DNA from: Actinospica robiniae DSM 44927
GTDB taxonomy: Bacteria > Actinomycetota > Actinomycetes > Streptomycetales > Catenulisporaceae
Reading direction: 5' to 3'
NCBI RefSeq assembly: GCF_000504285.1
Contig: NZ_KI632511.1
Span: forward strand, 1,423,372 to 1,487,371
DNA length: 64,000 nt
Each line of letters begins with the position of its first letter. Positions within the stretch are counted from its first letter, which is position 1. Positions 9,150-18,269 of this stretch are shown here, piece after piece. Made by a program: the position numbers and the translations under genes. Under the pieces are notes generated by a model that did not search any database, had not been told where the DNA came from, and saw nothing but the letters and a program-made list of their open reading frames with translations.

Positions 9150-10612
9150 TGATCAACCTCCGTAGACCAGCCACCTTAGTGGCTCTGAGTGTCTACGAGA
9201 CTGCCGGGGGTCCACTCTTCTTCCACGAGCTTGTGGCGCTCATTCGAGCGACCAGTGCGGCATGCGAGCGTGGTGCGGCCTCAGCGCGGTACACGGCGTC
9301 ATCGATGATGGCTCACGTACTCGTCGGGCCATATAGGGGCGCCGAAGGCCGCATGCCGGCCGACTGGATCGTCCACGCGCTCGACACTCACGGCCTCTCG
9401 GCCCCCACCCCGATCGCATCCCTCGAACGCGCGGCCGCAGCGGATCTGATGCTGCTTCTCGACCAGTGCACCGCGGAATCGGCCGGCGAACTGCTGCTGC
9501 TGTGCCTTCTCATTCGGCACGCCGACGAACCTGCCACTGCTGCCTTGGTCCCGCGCGTCCTCGCTTTGGCCTGGGAAACCCGCATCGGGCATGTTCAGAT
9601 CGAGGCGTTGGACACAGCCAGCCACGTACGCAGCGCCGCCGACGCGGAGACGACCGAGGCCATCATCGAGGTCCTCGACGGACTCCACAGCGAAGACCTT
9701 CTCGTGTCCACCACTCTCGTCGACACGCTCTACATCTACGATCAGATCGAGTCCCCCTATTCGTCAGAGATGATCAGCACCGACATAGCTGAGGTACTTG
9801 CGCACCCGGAAGCGCCAGAGGTCTACGAGCGCGCGATGGGCTTGGTGTGCGGGCAGTTCGAGGACGTCGTCGCCGCGCCGTTCCTCTCTGCGGTAGAAGC
9901 GCTCTCCGAGCATGACCGCATCCGCCTCAACACTCTCGCGGTCCAGGCAGAGCACACCAACTTCTTCACAAGGATCTTGCTCGACGATCTGCTCAGTGCC
10001 GGCGATCCGACGGCGCTCCCCGCCTTTCTCCGCTGGGCCGGCCGGCTCGACATCCGCAGCCCGTTCGTACAAGAGGAGATCGGCTGCCATCTCCGTGGGA
10101 TCCTCGGGTGCGCCGCCCACACCGATACGCCGCCAGCCTTACTCACCTCACACAGCGGTAGCGACGCCGAGGCTTGGCGGGGCTACGGGGAGATAATCTT
10201 CTGGCTCAACCGGCCAGGTCTGACACCCGAGGAGCGTACCGATCTCTGCGCTCCGCTCCTGAACCGCTTGAACACCGAACTCGTCGATGCCGCCGTGGAC
10301 CCCCTTCAAACGTTCTACTGGGCGTCCTACAGCTACAGCAATCCCGGCGAGTCGCCGCTACTCCAAATACTCCATGCCTATCCTGCGGAGACGCGGCGCA
10401 TCCTCACCTACGGGCTAACACACCGCGACCGCGCCACCTCGCTCATGCCTTACCCGATCTCGGCTTTGAGCAACGATCCGCTCATCGCCCTTCTGGCCTT
10501 GGTCGGCGACCAGAGCACCATCGCCCTCCTCGAACCGCTCCGCGAGGACCGCACCTTCGGATGGAGCGCCGTGCACGCAGTCCGAAATCTGAAAGCGCGA
10601 CTCAACGGGTGA

Positions 10613-10960
10613 TGAATCGCCACCTTTGACGGCGCCGAAGCCCAAGCCAGCCCGATGAGCCATGTGGTCCCAGGAGGCCCGTCGTGCGAAACGTCATTGC
10701 GGATGACGCGCGGCCAGCCGGTCAAAGGACTCCGCGATCCAGCCATCGGCCGTCGCAGCAGCCGTCACTTCCAGAATCGCACGATCGCCATCTCCGGCAG
10801 GGCCAACGATGGCCGGGGCGCCAACGGACGCAAACCGCCTTGGTTCACTACCGAGAGCCATTGGACCCGGCGGTCCCGCCGCCGGGCGTCCGACCTTCGG
10901 TCTCGGGCCGCCGGCTATTCCACGCGCGGTGCTTCCCGAATCTCCGTATCCTCGACGGGT
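10613..10960. other. Intergenic
   Basis: Lies between the STAND gene stop and the DUF4145 start. One plus-strand frame is open through it but has random Arg/Ser-rich composition, so no gene is claimed. A promoter for the DUF4145 gene is expected here. Confidence 0.4.
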
Positions 10961-11105
10961 ATGACGCTAACCTCGCTGGCCCGCTGTGGATGGTGTGGCC
11001 ACGACACGATGATGCAAGCGATCCCGGAGTCGGCCGGACTCCTCCCGTTCGACTGGAGCAGCAGCGCCGACCGGTAGATGTCAAGTCCAGTGAGACAGCT
11101 TGTTT

Positions 11106-12189
11106 CTAGTTGTTGCGCAGGTGGGCTGGCAGGGGCGGTCGGGTTATGGCGTTGGGGTCGTTGATCCAGACGGTTTCGGGGATGGTAGGGGCGGTGGGGC
11201 GGCGGGCGAAGCGTTCGGGGTTGGCGGTATAGGCAGCGTTCAGGACGAGTTGGCGCTGGTCGCGGATGAGTTCGGCGGTTCCGTGGTGCACGGAGGCCGG
11301 GGTGTGCCAGCCGATGCCGGAGTGGCGGTGGGCGTGGTTGTAGTGGGGGAGGTAGGCGTTGACGTATTCAGTCGCGTGGGCGAGGTCGGCGAAGACCTCG
11401 GGGAAATAGGGGTCGTATTTTAGGGTTCTGAATTGTGCTTCGGAGTAGGGGTTGTCGTTCGAGGTCTTGGGCCTGCTGTGGGAGCGGGTGATCGCGAGCC
11501 GGGTCATCAGGTCGGCGACGGACCCGGCGGTCATCGCGCTGCCGCGGTCGGCGTGGATGTAGGTGGGGCGGATGCCGCCGTTGGCCGCGATCGCGGCGGC
11601 GATGAACTCCTCGGCGTCCACGGCGTTCTCCGAGAGCGCCAGGCGCCAGCAGATCGCCTTGCGGGAGTAGATGTCGAGCATCACGTACAGGTGGAAGTAG
11701 ACGCCTTTCGCGTGCGAGCGCAGGCGGGTGACGTCCCAGGACCACACGTGGTTCGGGCCGGTCGCGACGAGCTCCGGTTTCACGTTCGCCGGGTGTCCGG
11801 CCTGCCGTCGGCGTTCGCCGGCCTGGCCGTGCTCGCGCAGGATCCGGTACATCGTGGAGACCGAGCAGTGGTAGCGGCCCTCGTCGAGCTCGCGGGCGTA
11901 GAGCTGGGCGGGGGCCGAGGTCGGCGTTCTCCTCGGCGTTGAGCAGGGCGAGCACCGCGGCGCGCTCGGCGTCGGTGAGCGCGCAGGGCGGCGAGGCGCG
12001 ACGCGGGCGGGGACCTTGTACCGGCGGTTTCAGGCGCCGGTAGTGGGTGGCCGGGGAGCGGCCGGTCAGCCGGCACGCCGCTCGGGTGCTCAGCGCCTTT
12101 TGAAGAACGGCGAAGCAGGCGTCGAGGTCGGCTTCGACTGCGTCGGCGTGTCCGCGCTCTCGGAGAGCAGTTCCCAGAGCGCGACAACT
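11106..12189 (-). pseudogene. IS3-family transposase OrfB, 1-bp frameshift (type A, copy 1)
   Basis: The same DDE transposase as in copies 2 and 3, but a single inserted G near 11917 shifts the frame after ...NAEENADL. The two halves appear as separate ORFs in different frames. The catalytic residues lie after the break, so an OrfAB fusion cannot be completed. This copy should be immobile unless helped in trans. Confidence 0.9.
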
Positions 12190-12548
12190 TTTCCCAGCGC
12201 CTCCACCGCCGTCTTCTGCCGCCCGAGCTCGGTCTCGAGCCGCGCGTTGGCGTTGCGCAGCTTCTCGATCTCGGCGTCGCGCGCGTCCTTCTTCGGCCGC
12301 CTGGCCGAGGTGCGGGCATCGGTGAGCCCCGTGAGCGCACCGGCGTCGCGGGCGGTACGCCAGTCGATGATGTGCGAGTGGTACAGCCTCTCGCGCCGCA
12401 GGATCGCGCCCTTCTCGCCCTCGGGCGCGGCCTCGTACTCGGCCAGGATCCGCAGCTTGTACGCGGCCGGGAACGTGCGCCGCGTCGGGCGCGGGGCCGG
12501 ATCGGGCCCGGAGGCGGACGGGGGTATGCGGGACGGGGAGGATGACAT
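12090..12548 (-). CDS. IS3-family transposase OrfA (type A, copy 1)
   Basis: A 152-aa OrfA, identical to that in copies 2 and 3. The HTH region is RRTFPAAYKLRILAEYE; a coiled helix follows (EIEKLRNANARLETELGRQ). The slippery heptamer GGGAAAA (plus-strand 12189-12195) is in the right phase, G-GGA-AAA, for a -1 shift into OrfB. Confidence 0.9.
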   Translation of the reverse strand: MSSSPSRIPPSASGPDPAPRPTRRTFPAAYKLRILAEYEAAPEGEKGAILRRERLYHSHIIDWRTARDAGALTGLTDARTSARRPKKDARDAEIEKLRNANARLETELGRQKTAVEALGKVVALWELLSESADTPTQSKPTSTPASPFFKRR

Positions 12549-13220
12549 CGGGGTGGGGCTCCTTGCGGGGTACAGGTCAAGATCTACCCTAACCCGGACT
12601 AACCGGGTGACTCACCCCAGACTGGCAGAGAGGGGACCCTCCAGGATGGATGGCCTACCGCTGCGTGGGATGCGAAGCCCTGTGCCTCGCCAAGGGGCAC
12701 TTCGCGTATGTGAACCTCGGATCCCCCGATCCTGACTCGTTCTACCCAGAGTCCTGGTATCCGCAGCAGCCACTCCGAGTCTCATACCCGCAGTTCGTTC
12801 CCCATGAGATCGCGAGCCTGGCCTCGGAGGCACACGGATGCGTAAGCGTCGGACATTTCCGCGCCGCCGTTGCGCTCGCTCGAGCCGTGGTCGAAGCAGC
12901 AGCGAAGGCGAAGGGGATCACAAGCGGCACACTCATCAAGAAGATCGACGAACTGCACACCCGAGGCCTGATCTACGAGCACGTCAAGGACGCGGCACAT
13001 GAAGTCAGACACGGCGGTAACGAGATCGCCCACGGAGACCTGGTGCACGAGACGATCTCGGCGGAGGAAGCCGCGTCGATCGTCGAGCTAATGGACATGT
13101 TGCTCGACGGCGTCTTCATCGCCCCAGGCAAAACCCCTCTCTGCCAGTCTGGGGTGAGTCACCCGGTTAGTCCGGGTTAGGGTAGATCTTGACCTGTACC
13201 CCGCAAGGAGCCCCACCCCG

Positions 13221-13679
13221 ATGTCATCCTCCCCGTCCCGCATACCCCCGTCCGCCTCCGGGCCCGATCCGGCCCCGCGCCCGACGCGGCGCACGTTCCC
13301 GGCCGCGTACAAGCTGCGGATCCTGGCCGAGTACGAGGCCGCGCCCGAGGGCGAGAAGGGCGCGATCCTGCGGCGCGAGAGGCTGTACCACTCGCACATC
13401 ATCGACTGGCGTACCGCCCGCGACGCCGGTGCGCTCACGGGGCTCACCGATGCCCGCACCTCGGCCAGGCGGCCGAAGAAGGACGCGCGCGACGCCGAGA
13501 TCGAGAAGCTGCGCAACGCCAACGCGCGGCTCGAGACCGAGCTCGGGCGGCAGAAGACGGCGGTGGAGGCGCTGGGAAAAGTTGTCGCGCTCTGGGAACT
13601 GCTCTCCGAGAGCGCGGACACGCCGACGCAGTCGAAGCCGACCTCGACGCCTGCTTCGCCGTTCTTCAAAAGGCGCTGA
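13221..13679 (+). CDS. IS3-family transposase OrfA (type A, copy 2)
   Basis: 152 aa, identical to copies 1 and 3. The in-phase G-GGA-AAA heptamer at 13574-13580 lies near its 3' end. The -1 frame from there is open for 1083 bp to the end of OrfB, which is strong evidence for programmed frameshifting to an OrfAB fusion. Confidence 0.92.
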   Translation: MSSSPSRIPPSASGPDPAPRPTRRTFPAAYKLRILAEYEAAPEGEKGAILRRERLYHSHIIDWRTARDAGALTGLTDARTSARRPKKDARDAEIEKLRNANARLETELGRQKTAVEALGKVVALWELLSESADTPTQSKPTSTPASPFFKRR

Positions 13680-14662
13680 GCACCCGAGCGGCGTGCCGGC
13701 TGACCGGCCGCTCCCCGGCCACCCACTACCGGCGCCTGAAACCGCCGGTACAAGGTCCCCGCCCGCGTCGCGCCTCGCCGCCCTGCGCGCTCACCGACGC
13801 CGAGCGCGCCGCGGTGCTCGCCCTGCTCAACGCCGAGGAGAACGCCGACCTGGCCCCCGCCCAGCTCTACGCCCGCGAGCTCGACGAGGGCCGCTACCAC
13901 TGCTCGGTCTCCACGATGTACCGGATCCTGCGCGAGCACGGCCAGGCCGGCGAACGCCGACGGCAGGCCGGACACCCGGCGAACGTGAAACCGGAGCTCG
14001 TCGCGACCGGCCCGAACCACGTGTGGTCCTGGGACGTCACCCGCCTGCGCTCGCACGCGAAAGGCGTCTACTTCCACCTGTACGTGATGCTCGACATCTA
14101 CTCCCGCAAGGCGATCTGCTGGCGCCTGGCGCTCTCGGAGAACGCCGTGGACGCCGAGGAGTTCATCGCCGCCGCGATCGCGGCCAACGGCGGCATCCGC
14201 CCCACCTACATCCACGCCGACCGCGGCAGCGCGATGACCGCCGGGTCCGTCGCCGACCTGATGACCCGGCTCGCGATCACCCGCTCCCACAGCAGGCCCA
14301 AGACCTCGAACGACAACCCCTACTCCGAAGCACAATTCAGAACCCTAAAATACGACCCCTATTTCCCCGAGGTCTTCGCCGACCTCGCCCACGCGACTGA
14401 ATACGTCAACGCCTACCTCCCCCACTACAACCACGCCCACCGCCACTCCGGCATCGGCTGGCACACCCCGGCCTCCGTGCACCACGGAACCGCCGAACTC
14501 ATCCGCGACCAGCGCCAACTCGTCCTGAACGCTGCCTATACCGCCAACCCCGAACGCTTCGCCCGCCGCCCCACCGCCCCTACCATCCCCGAAACCGTCT
14601 GGATCAACGACCCCAACGCCATAACCCGACCGCCCCTGCCAGCCCACCTGCGCAACAACTAG
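13580..14662 (+). CDS. IS3-family transposase OrfB (type A, copy 2)
   Basis: The catalytic part, given from the frameshift site; the first conventional start inside it is at 13814. The DDE core shows Asp in VWSWDVTRL, Asp in YIHADRGSAM and Glu in NPYSEAQFRT. The LDIYSRKAICWRLA strand and the ATEYVNAYLPHYNHAHRHS tail are typical of IS3-family enzymes. Intact and probably functional. Confidence 0.92.
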   Translation, partial: SCRALGTALRERGHADAVEADLDACFAVLQKALSTRAACRLTGRSPATHYRRLKPPVQGPRPRRASPPCALTDAERAAVLALLNAEENADLAPAQLYARELDEGRYHCSVSTMYRILREHGQAGERRRQAGHPANVKPELVATGPNHVWSWDVTRLRSHAKGVYFHLYVMLDIYSRKAICWRLALSENAVDAEEFIAAAIAANGGIRPTYIHADRGSAMTAGSVADLMTRLAITRSHSRPKTSNDNPYSEAQFRTLKYDPYFPEVFADLAHATEYVNAYLPHYNHAHRHSGIGWHTPASVHHGTAELIRDQRQLVLNAAYTANPERFARRPTAPTIPETVWINDPNAITRPPLPAHLRNN

Positions 14663-14948
14663 AAACAAGCTGTCTCACTGGACTTGACATCTACCGAAAC
14701 TGCGGCCCAGCGAGCTTCGCGCCTCGCACGGGAGCAGGCCAACCAGAGACAGCCCACGGTGACACCGTGAACGGCCGCGCTGCTGGGTCGATCATGTTTC
14801 ATATAATGGCGTCAGCAGCCAATCCGCTGCGTGCTCAGTTGCGTCCCCCTTATCCTTGAGCGCTCGACTCTACTTGGGAGACGGCCGTGGAGTTCACGCC
14901 CTGGGATCGGATGCGCGAGCCCGACCAGCGCGCGCTTCATCTCGCCTG

Positions 14949-17900
14949 CTAATCGTCTGTACCTCCAGATGCTGCGAGTGCGCTTCGGACACGTGGGTCC
15001 ACGTGCCTGTCGTTGGCCAAGTGGGCGAAGTGCTGGGCCGACTTCGGATAGCGACGAAGCGACGAAGCGGCAATGCTCGCCGCGTCACCGGTGATCTCAC
15101 GCAACCAGGTACTGATGTCTTTTTGAACGTCCCATCGGTCCCAGTCGGCGTCGCGCTCTGCGAGACCGGACGCTGCCTCTTCAACGAGCTCCCACAGCGC
15201 CTCGGCCTCGGCGGCTCTGGCCACCGCCAGCATCAGCCGGATGATGCGATCTACCTGCCAATACTCCATCACAACCGATGGCCCTGGCGTCTGCGCGTTC
15301 ATCGCTCGTACCACGTCGCGTCCGCGCTGCGGGATGGCAACGAGTTCAGCCGCAAGAGCCTGAGGATCGAGACCCAGCAGGATTTCAACGTATAGCTCAT
15401 AACTTGCTGGATGCCGGGACGCAAGGTCGAGCAGTTCGCCAATAGCCCTGCCCCGGCCGGCTTTAGCCTCAGCGAGAAGTCGTTCGCCTACGCTGGCCGG
15501 CTCCTCTGCCGCCGGGTCGAGCTCGATGTGAATGAGCTCGAGCAGCGCCGCGATGTCGGCGGGTCGATGATCGGGCTCGAGCCGCGTCGCCTCTCTGACG
15601 ATGTGCCGCCACGATCCCGTCGCTGGCATGAGCGGAACATTCGCCTGCGGCCACTTCCTCGTCAGCGCCCATCCGATGACCTGGCCGATGCTGTAGATGT
15701 CTGCCCGCCCATCAGCCTGATGGGCGTCGATCGACAACTCTGGGGCGGCGAACCCTTCCGTACCGTAGGTGACTCCCACCTTCGTACGGCCGGGAAAGGT
15801 GGTCTGGCCCCGCGCGCGACGCCCGAGCCCCCAGTCCGCAAGAACCCACCTGCCGTCGAGCCTCAAGATGTTCGCCGGCTTGATATCGCGGTGGATCCAG
15901 CCGAACCCGTGGGCGAGGCTGAGCGCACCGCATACTGCGGTGACCATCGCGCGCAGCTCGTCCGGGGCCTGAAGTGCAAGCGCCAGGGTTTCAGCGGTGC
16001 CTTCGGCAAGCGGCATCGTGAACCAAGAGGCATTCGCGTCAGCGTCGAGCACCGGCATGACGTGGGGATCCTCACCGAACTGCCGTCCGAACTCGATCTC
16101 GCGTCTCATCCGCGCGACAGCGGCGTCCAGCCCAGAGCTCCGCTTCTTGAAGGCGACAAAGAGGCCGGACGGCTTGTGCTCTGCCCGGAACACCGCGCCC
16201 TGGCCGCCGTCATCGAGCGGGCGGTTGTCGAGCGCGTAGTCCCGTCGATTGCCACATGCTGCAGCAAGTACCACGTCGTACGGCTCAAGGTAATCATGCT
16301 GATCGGAGGCAGCACTCGCACCTGGCGCAGCCACCTGAGCCGGAGCGTGCGCGAACCTGAGGTGGAGCAGCAACGGTCGCGGGTCGGGACCGTTTCCGCG
16401 TACGTCTCCCAGCAGGTAAACGCCAGAGGCGCCGTCTTCTGCCAGACCATCTACCCGGTTAAGAGCGAGATCCGCCAGCAGCTCCGCAGCGCCGTTCTCC
16501 GGATCCGTACGGTGCACAAGCACGCGGGTGCCCGTTCCCGTACCGGAGGCCGTCACGATATTGCCAGCGAAATCCCGCACACTGTTCGCCGGGTACGACC
16601 CAGCGGACTCGAGCCACGCACTCCGTGACACACGGCTACTCCGGTCCAGGTCGACCACGGCGGAGTGTCCCGACGCGGCGAGGAAGAACCTGTGCCGGCC
16701 AAGGCTCACCGCGCTACGGACCGCTGCAGGAAACACAATCTGCCGGGTCAACTGGTCACCAACGCCCCTCCCGATGCGCGTCAGCGAGATGGAGCGCTCG
16801 TCATGCAGGTCATGAACGACGTTGGCACCCGCGAGAACCCAGACCTCACCGTCGTCACCAGGCACCAGCCGCGCCGACAGGTCAAAAGCACCAGCAACCG
16901 CCCTGATCGAGGTGCCTTCCGCCTCAATGACCGCACGGCCGCAAGCGACCAGTATGCGTCCGTCCGGCGTGCGCAAAGCAGGACCGTGGCAACCGGGAAC
17001 GAACACAAGCCACGATGTGGTGCCACGGCGAGTGTCGAGGTCAAGAACACCTGAATCAACCGTCACGAACACATGCCCAGGCGGCCCCGCAGACAGTCCT
17101 GACGGCTGCTCCCAGCCGGGGTCACCGACAAGGCCAACACTAATCGACGCGGCGCCCGACGGCTTATCGTTGACGGTCCACGGCGCGGGCTGTTTGTCCG
17201 GCGTCCACATTCTGGCCGGGGCAGGCGCCTCCCCCGCGACAAGGTCCGCGAGGGCTGTGAACGCTCTGCCCGCGAACTCGATCTGCTTGTGCACTTGGTC
17301 AAGCACCAAGCTTGGTGAGACAAGGCGGCACAGCATGGCCTCCAGGTGAGAGGCGTCAAGCAGAGCGCATCCCCCGGATTCACGGTCAGACGCCCCGGCC
17401 ACGATCTCCGGTGTAAAACCTGAGCCGCACAGCACGACGCGCGGCGTCCGTGAACTCCGCCCGGCAGCGGCCCTCGCGACCTGTTCGAGCAACCCGATGT
17501 CTACAGGCGTCTCTGGCCACAGCACGTCGATGATGTACGAGGCGCCGTCCAGCTCTACGCCGAGTGCGCGTGAGCCCTCGATGAGCGATTGCGTCAGCTT
17601 TCTCGGCCGACCGCCGTCCATGGTGATGACGTCGACGAGCACATCCAGGAGCCCGTCAGCCCGATCTTCCACCTCATCGAAGCGCAGCTGACCGTACGAC
17701 GAGATCAGCGCTTGCTCACGCTCACCCTCCGAAGTAGCCGGTGCGGTCGGTATCGCGGCAGCCGCACCAGAGGGGGCCGTCGGGAAGATCGATCGATCGG
17801 CTCCGGTCGCACGGTAGCCATAAACCGGTGCGCCGCTGATCTGCCCAGTTTCGACGATCGTGTACCCGTCGTACGCCAACGCGTCGTTGAACACTGCCAG

Positions 17901-18227
17901 CAGACGCTCGACCTCACCACGGTCGGACCGTACGACCGGGTTCAGCATCTCAACGAGGAAGGCGAGCAGCACTTCGTCGGTTCCGTCCGCGAGCCCGAGC
18001 CGGGCATCTTGGAAGACCCAGTTGTCCTCCCAATCATCGTTCCGGACCCGGTGCTGGACGATGTCCTGCTCCGCAGTCGTGAAACGGGGGTCCTCGCTGG
18101 GAAGGGCGCTGAGGTCGTAGAGGCGACGGAGGAAGCGCACGTCGTCAAGACGACCGAACCACAAAGCGCCAACCTGCGTGAGCCCGTCCAGGATCCTGAG
18201 CCGGGTGACTTCTGTGATCCGGTTCAT
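14949..18227 (-). CDS. AbiJ-NTD3-like / beta-propeller-like / Ser-Thr kinase protein
   Basis: A 1092-aa protein. Residues ~10-160 match the AbiJ N-terminal domain 3 type (DLSALPSEDPRF, EQDIVQHRVRNDDWEDNWVF, FLVEMLNPVVRS). Residues ~190-330 look like a degenerate Mrr-type nuclease-related fold (LCGSGFTPEIVAGA), without a clear catalytic D-ExK set. Residues ~355-640 are repeated short beta segments, probably a propeller sensor. Residues ~660-900 are a protein kinase: Gly loop DDGGQGAVFRAEH, Lys in VAFKKRSS, HRDIKPANIL, DWG in place of DFG, and FAAPEL. A ~190-aa helical tail follows. All catalytic kinase residues are present. A role as an abortive-infection sensor kinase is inferred. It stands alone on the minus strand. 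Confidence 0.8.
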   Translation of the reverse strand: MNRITEVTRLRILDGLTQVGALWFGRLDDVRFLRRLYDLSALPSEDPRFTTAEQDIVQHRVRNDDWEDNWVFQDARLGLADGTDEVLLAFLVEMLNPVVRSDRGEVERLLAVFNDALAYDGYTIVETGQISGAPVYGYRATGADRSIFPTAPSGAAAAIPTAPATSEGEREQALISSYGQLRFDEVEDRADGLLDVLVDVITMDGGRPRKLTQSLIEGSRALGVELDGASYIIDVLWPETPVDIGLLEQVARAAAGRSSRTPRVVLCGSGFTPEIVAGASDRESGGCALLDASHLEAMLCRLVSPSLVLDQVHKQIEFAGRAFTALADLVAGEAPAPARMWTPDKQPAPWTVNDKPSGAASISVGLVGDPGWEQPSGLSAGPPGHVFVTVDSGVLDLDTRRGTTSWLVFVPGCHGPALRTPDGRILVACGRAVIEAEGTSIRAVAGAFDLSARLVPGDDGEVWVLAGANVVHDLHDERSISLTRIGRGVGDQLTRQIVFPAAVRSAVSLGRHRFFLAASGHSAVVDLDRSSRVSRSAWLESAGSYPANSVRDFAGNIVTASGTGTGTRVLVHRTDPENGAAELLADLALNRVDGLAEDGASGVYLLGDVRGNGPDPRPLLLHLRFAHAPAQVAAPGASAASDQHDYLEPYDVVLAAACGNRRDYALDNRPLDDGGQGAVFRAEHKPSGLFVAFKKRSSGLDAAVARMRREIEFGRQFGEDPHVMPVLDADANASWFTMPLAEGTAETLALALQAPDELRAMVTAVCGALSLAHGFGWIHRDIKPANILRLDGRWVLADWGLGRRARGQTTFPGRTKVGVTYGTEGFAAPELSIDAHQADGRADIYSIGQVIGWALTRKWPQANVPLMPATGSWRHIVREATRLEPDHRPADIAALLELIHIELDPAAEEPASVGERLLAEAKAGRGRAIGELLDLASRHPASYELYVEILLGLDPQALAAELVAIPQRGRDVVRAMNAQTPGPSVVMEYWQVDRIIRLMLAVARAAEAEALWELVEEAASGLAERDADWDRWDVQKDISTWLREITGDAASIAASSLRRYPKSAQHFAHLANDRHVDPRVRSALAASGGTDD

Positions 18228-18269
18228 GCCTCATCCATACTCGACTATCGCCAACCGCCGGCACCAACC

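Larger units (their letters stand above)
7910..9214 (-). mobile_element. IS3-family element, type B, copy 1 (1305 bp)
   Basis: The ends share TGGAC-N-CC-NN-GCAGT-N-TCGTAGACA as imperfect inverted repeats. A CTC duplication flanks it (7907-7909 and 9215-9217). It carries orfA and orfB on the minus strand and interrupts the nuclease-STAND gene. A second copy of the same length at 27516-28820 encodes identical proteins, which fixes both ends and indicates recent movement. Confidence 0.95.
4755..10612 (+). pseudogene. Mrr-like nuclease / STAND NTPase, split by two IS3 elements
   Basis: Three pieces, 4755-5948, 7268-7909 and 9218-10612, join into one open frame of 1076 codons when both IS elements and one copy of each 3-bp target duplication (GGA, CTC) are removed. 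Residues ~15-120 form a PD-(D/E)xK nuclease domain of the Mrr type, with Asp in HGIDVG and the YQAKRY motif. A P-loop SGAGKSHLL follows at ~232-240 and a Walker B strand LTLLVDALNE at ~297-306, as in STAND NTPases. The rest is helical and HEAT-like. Nuclease-STAND fusions of this kind resemble Avs-type antiphage sensors that bind phage proteins and then cut DNA. The likely start is TTG at 4755; no better start lies between it and an upstream stop. As it stands the gene cannot make the full protein. Confidence 0.85.
11072..12634 (-). mobile_element. IS3-family element, type A, copy 1 (1563 bp, mutated)
   Basis: The boundaries come from comparing three copies: one end begins CCCTCTCTGCCAGTC and the other ends GGACTTGACATCTACCG. 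A GAC duplication flanks this copy. It lies on the minus strand inside the DUF4145 gene. It is 1 bp longer than copies 2 and 3 because of an extra G near 11917, which breaks orfB. Confidence 0.93.
13135..14696 (+). mobile_element. IS3-family element, type A, copy 2 (1562 bp)
   Basis: Same ends as copy 1 in opposite orientation. The flanks suggest an AAAC duplication (13131-13134 and 14697-14700). It interrupts the same DUF4145 gene ~60 codons before its end. Both orfs are intact. Confidence 0.93.
10961..14770 (+). pseudogene. DUF4145 protein gene, split by two copies of one IS
   Basis: Segments 10961-11071, 12638-13134 and 14701-14770 join into one frame of 225 codons plus stop when the two type A elements and one copy of each target duplication are removed (GAC for copy 1; AAAC for copy 2). 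The N-terminus has a zinc-ribbon pair (ARCGWCGH and YRCVGCEA). The middle is the DUF4145 helical domain: HEIASLASEAHGCV, FRAAVALARAVVEA, LIKKIDELHTRGLI and HEVRHGGNEIAHG. The restored tail reads ASRLAREQANQRQ and then stops. DUF4145 proteins often sit next to or are fused with restriction and defence proteins and are distantly HEPN-like. The ATG at 10961 directly precedes the first zinc-ribbon half. Confidence 0.82.

Noticed and set aside
11072-14696. Composite transposon formed by type A copies 1 and 2
   Set aside because: Each copy has its own target duplication and both interrupt one reading frame, so they are independent insertions and the 0.5-kb piece between them is host gene.
15411-16628. 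405-codon plus-strand ORF
   Set aside because: Shadow of the AbiJ-kinase gene on the minus strand, whose kinase motifs are unmistakable.
14949-18227. Active Mrr nuclease domain in the AbiJ-kinase protein
   Set aside because: The region around 190-330 resembles the Mrr fold, but no convincing D-(D/E)xK residue set was visible.
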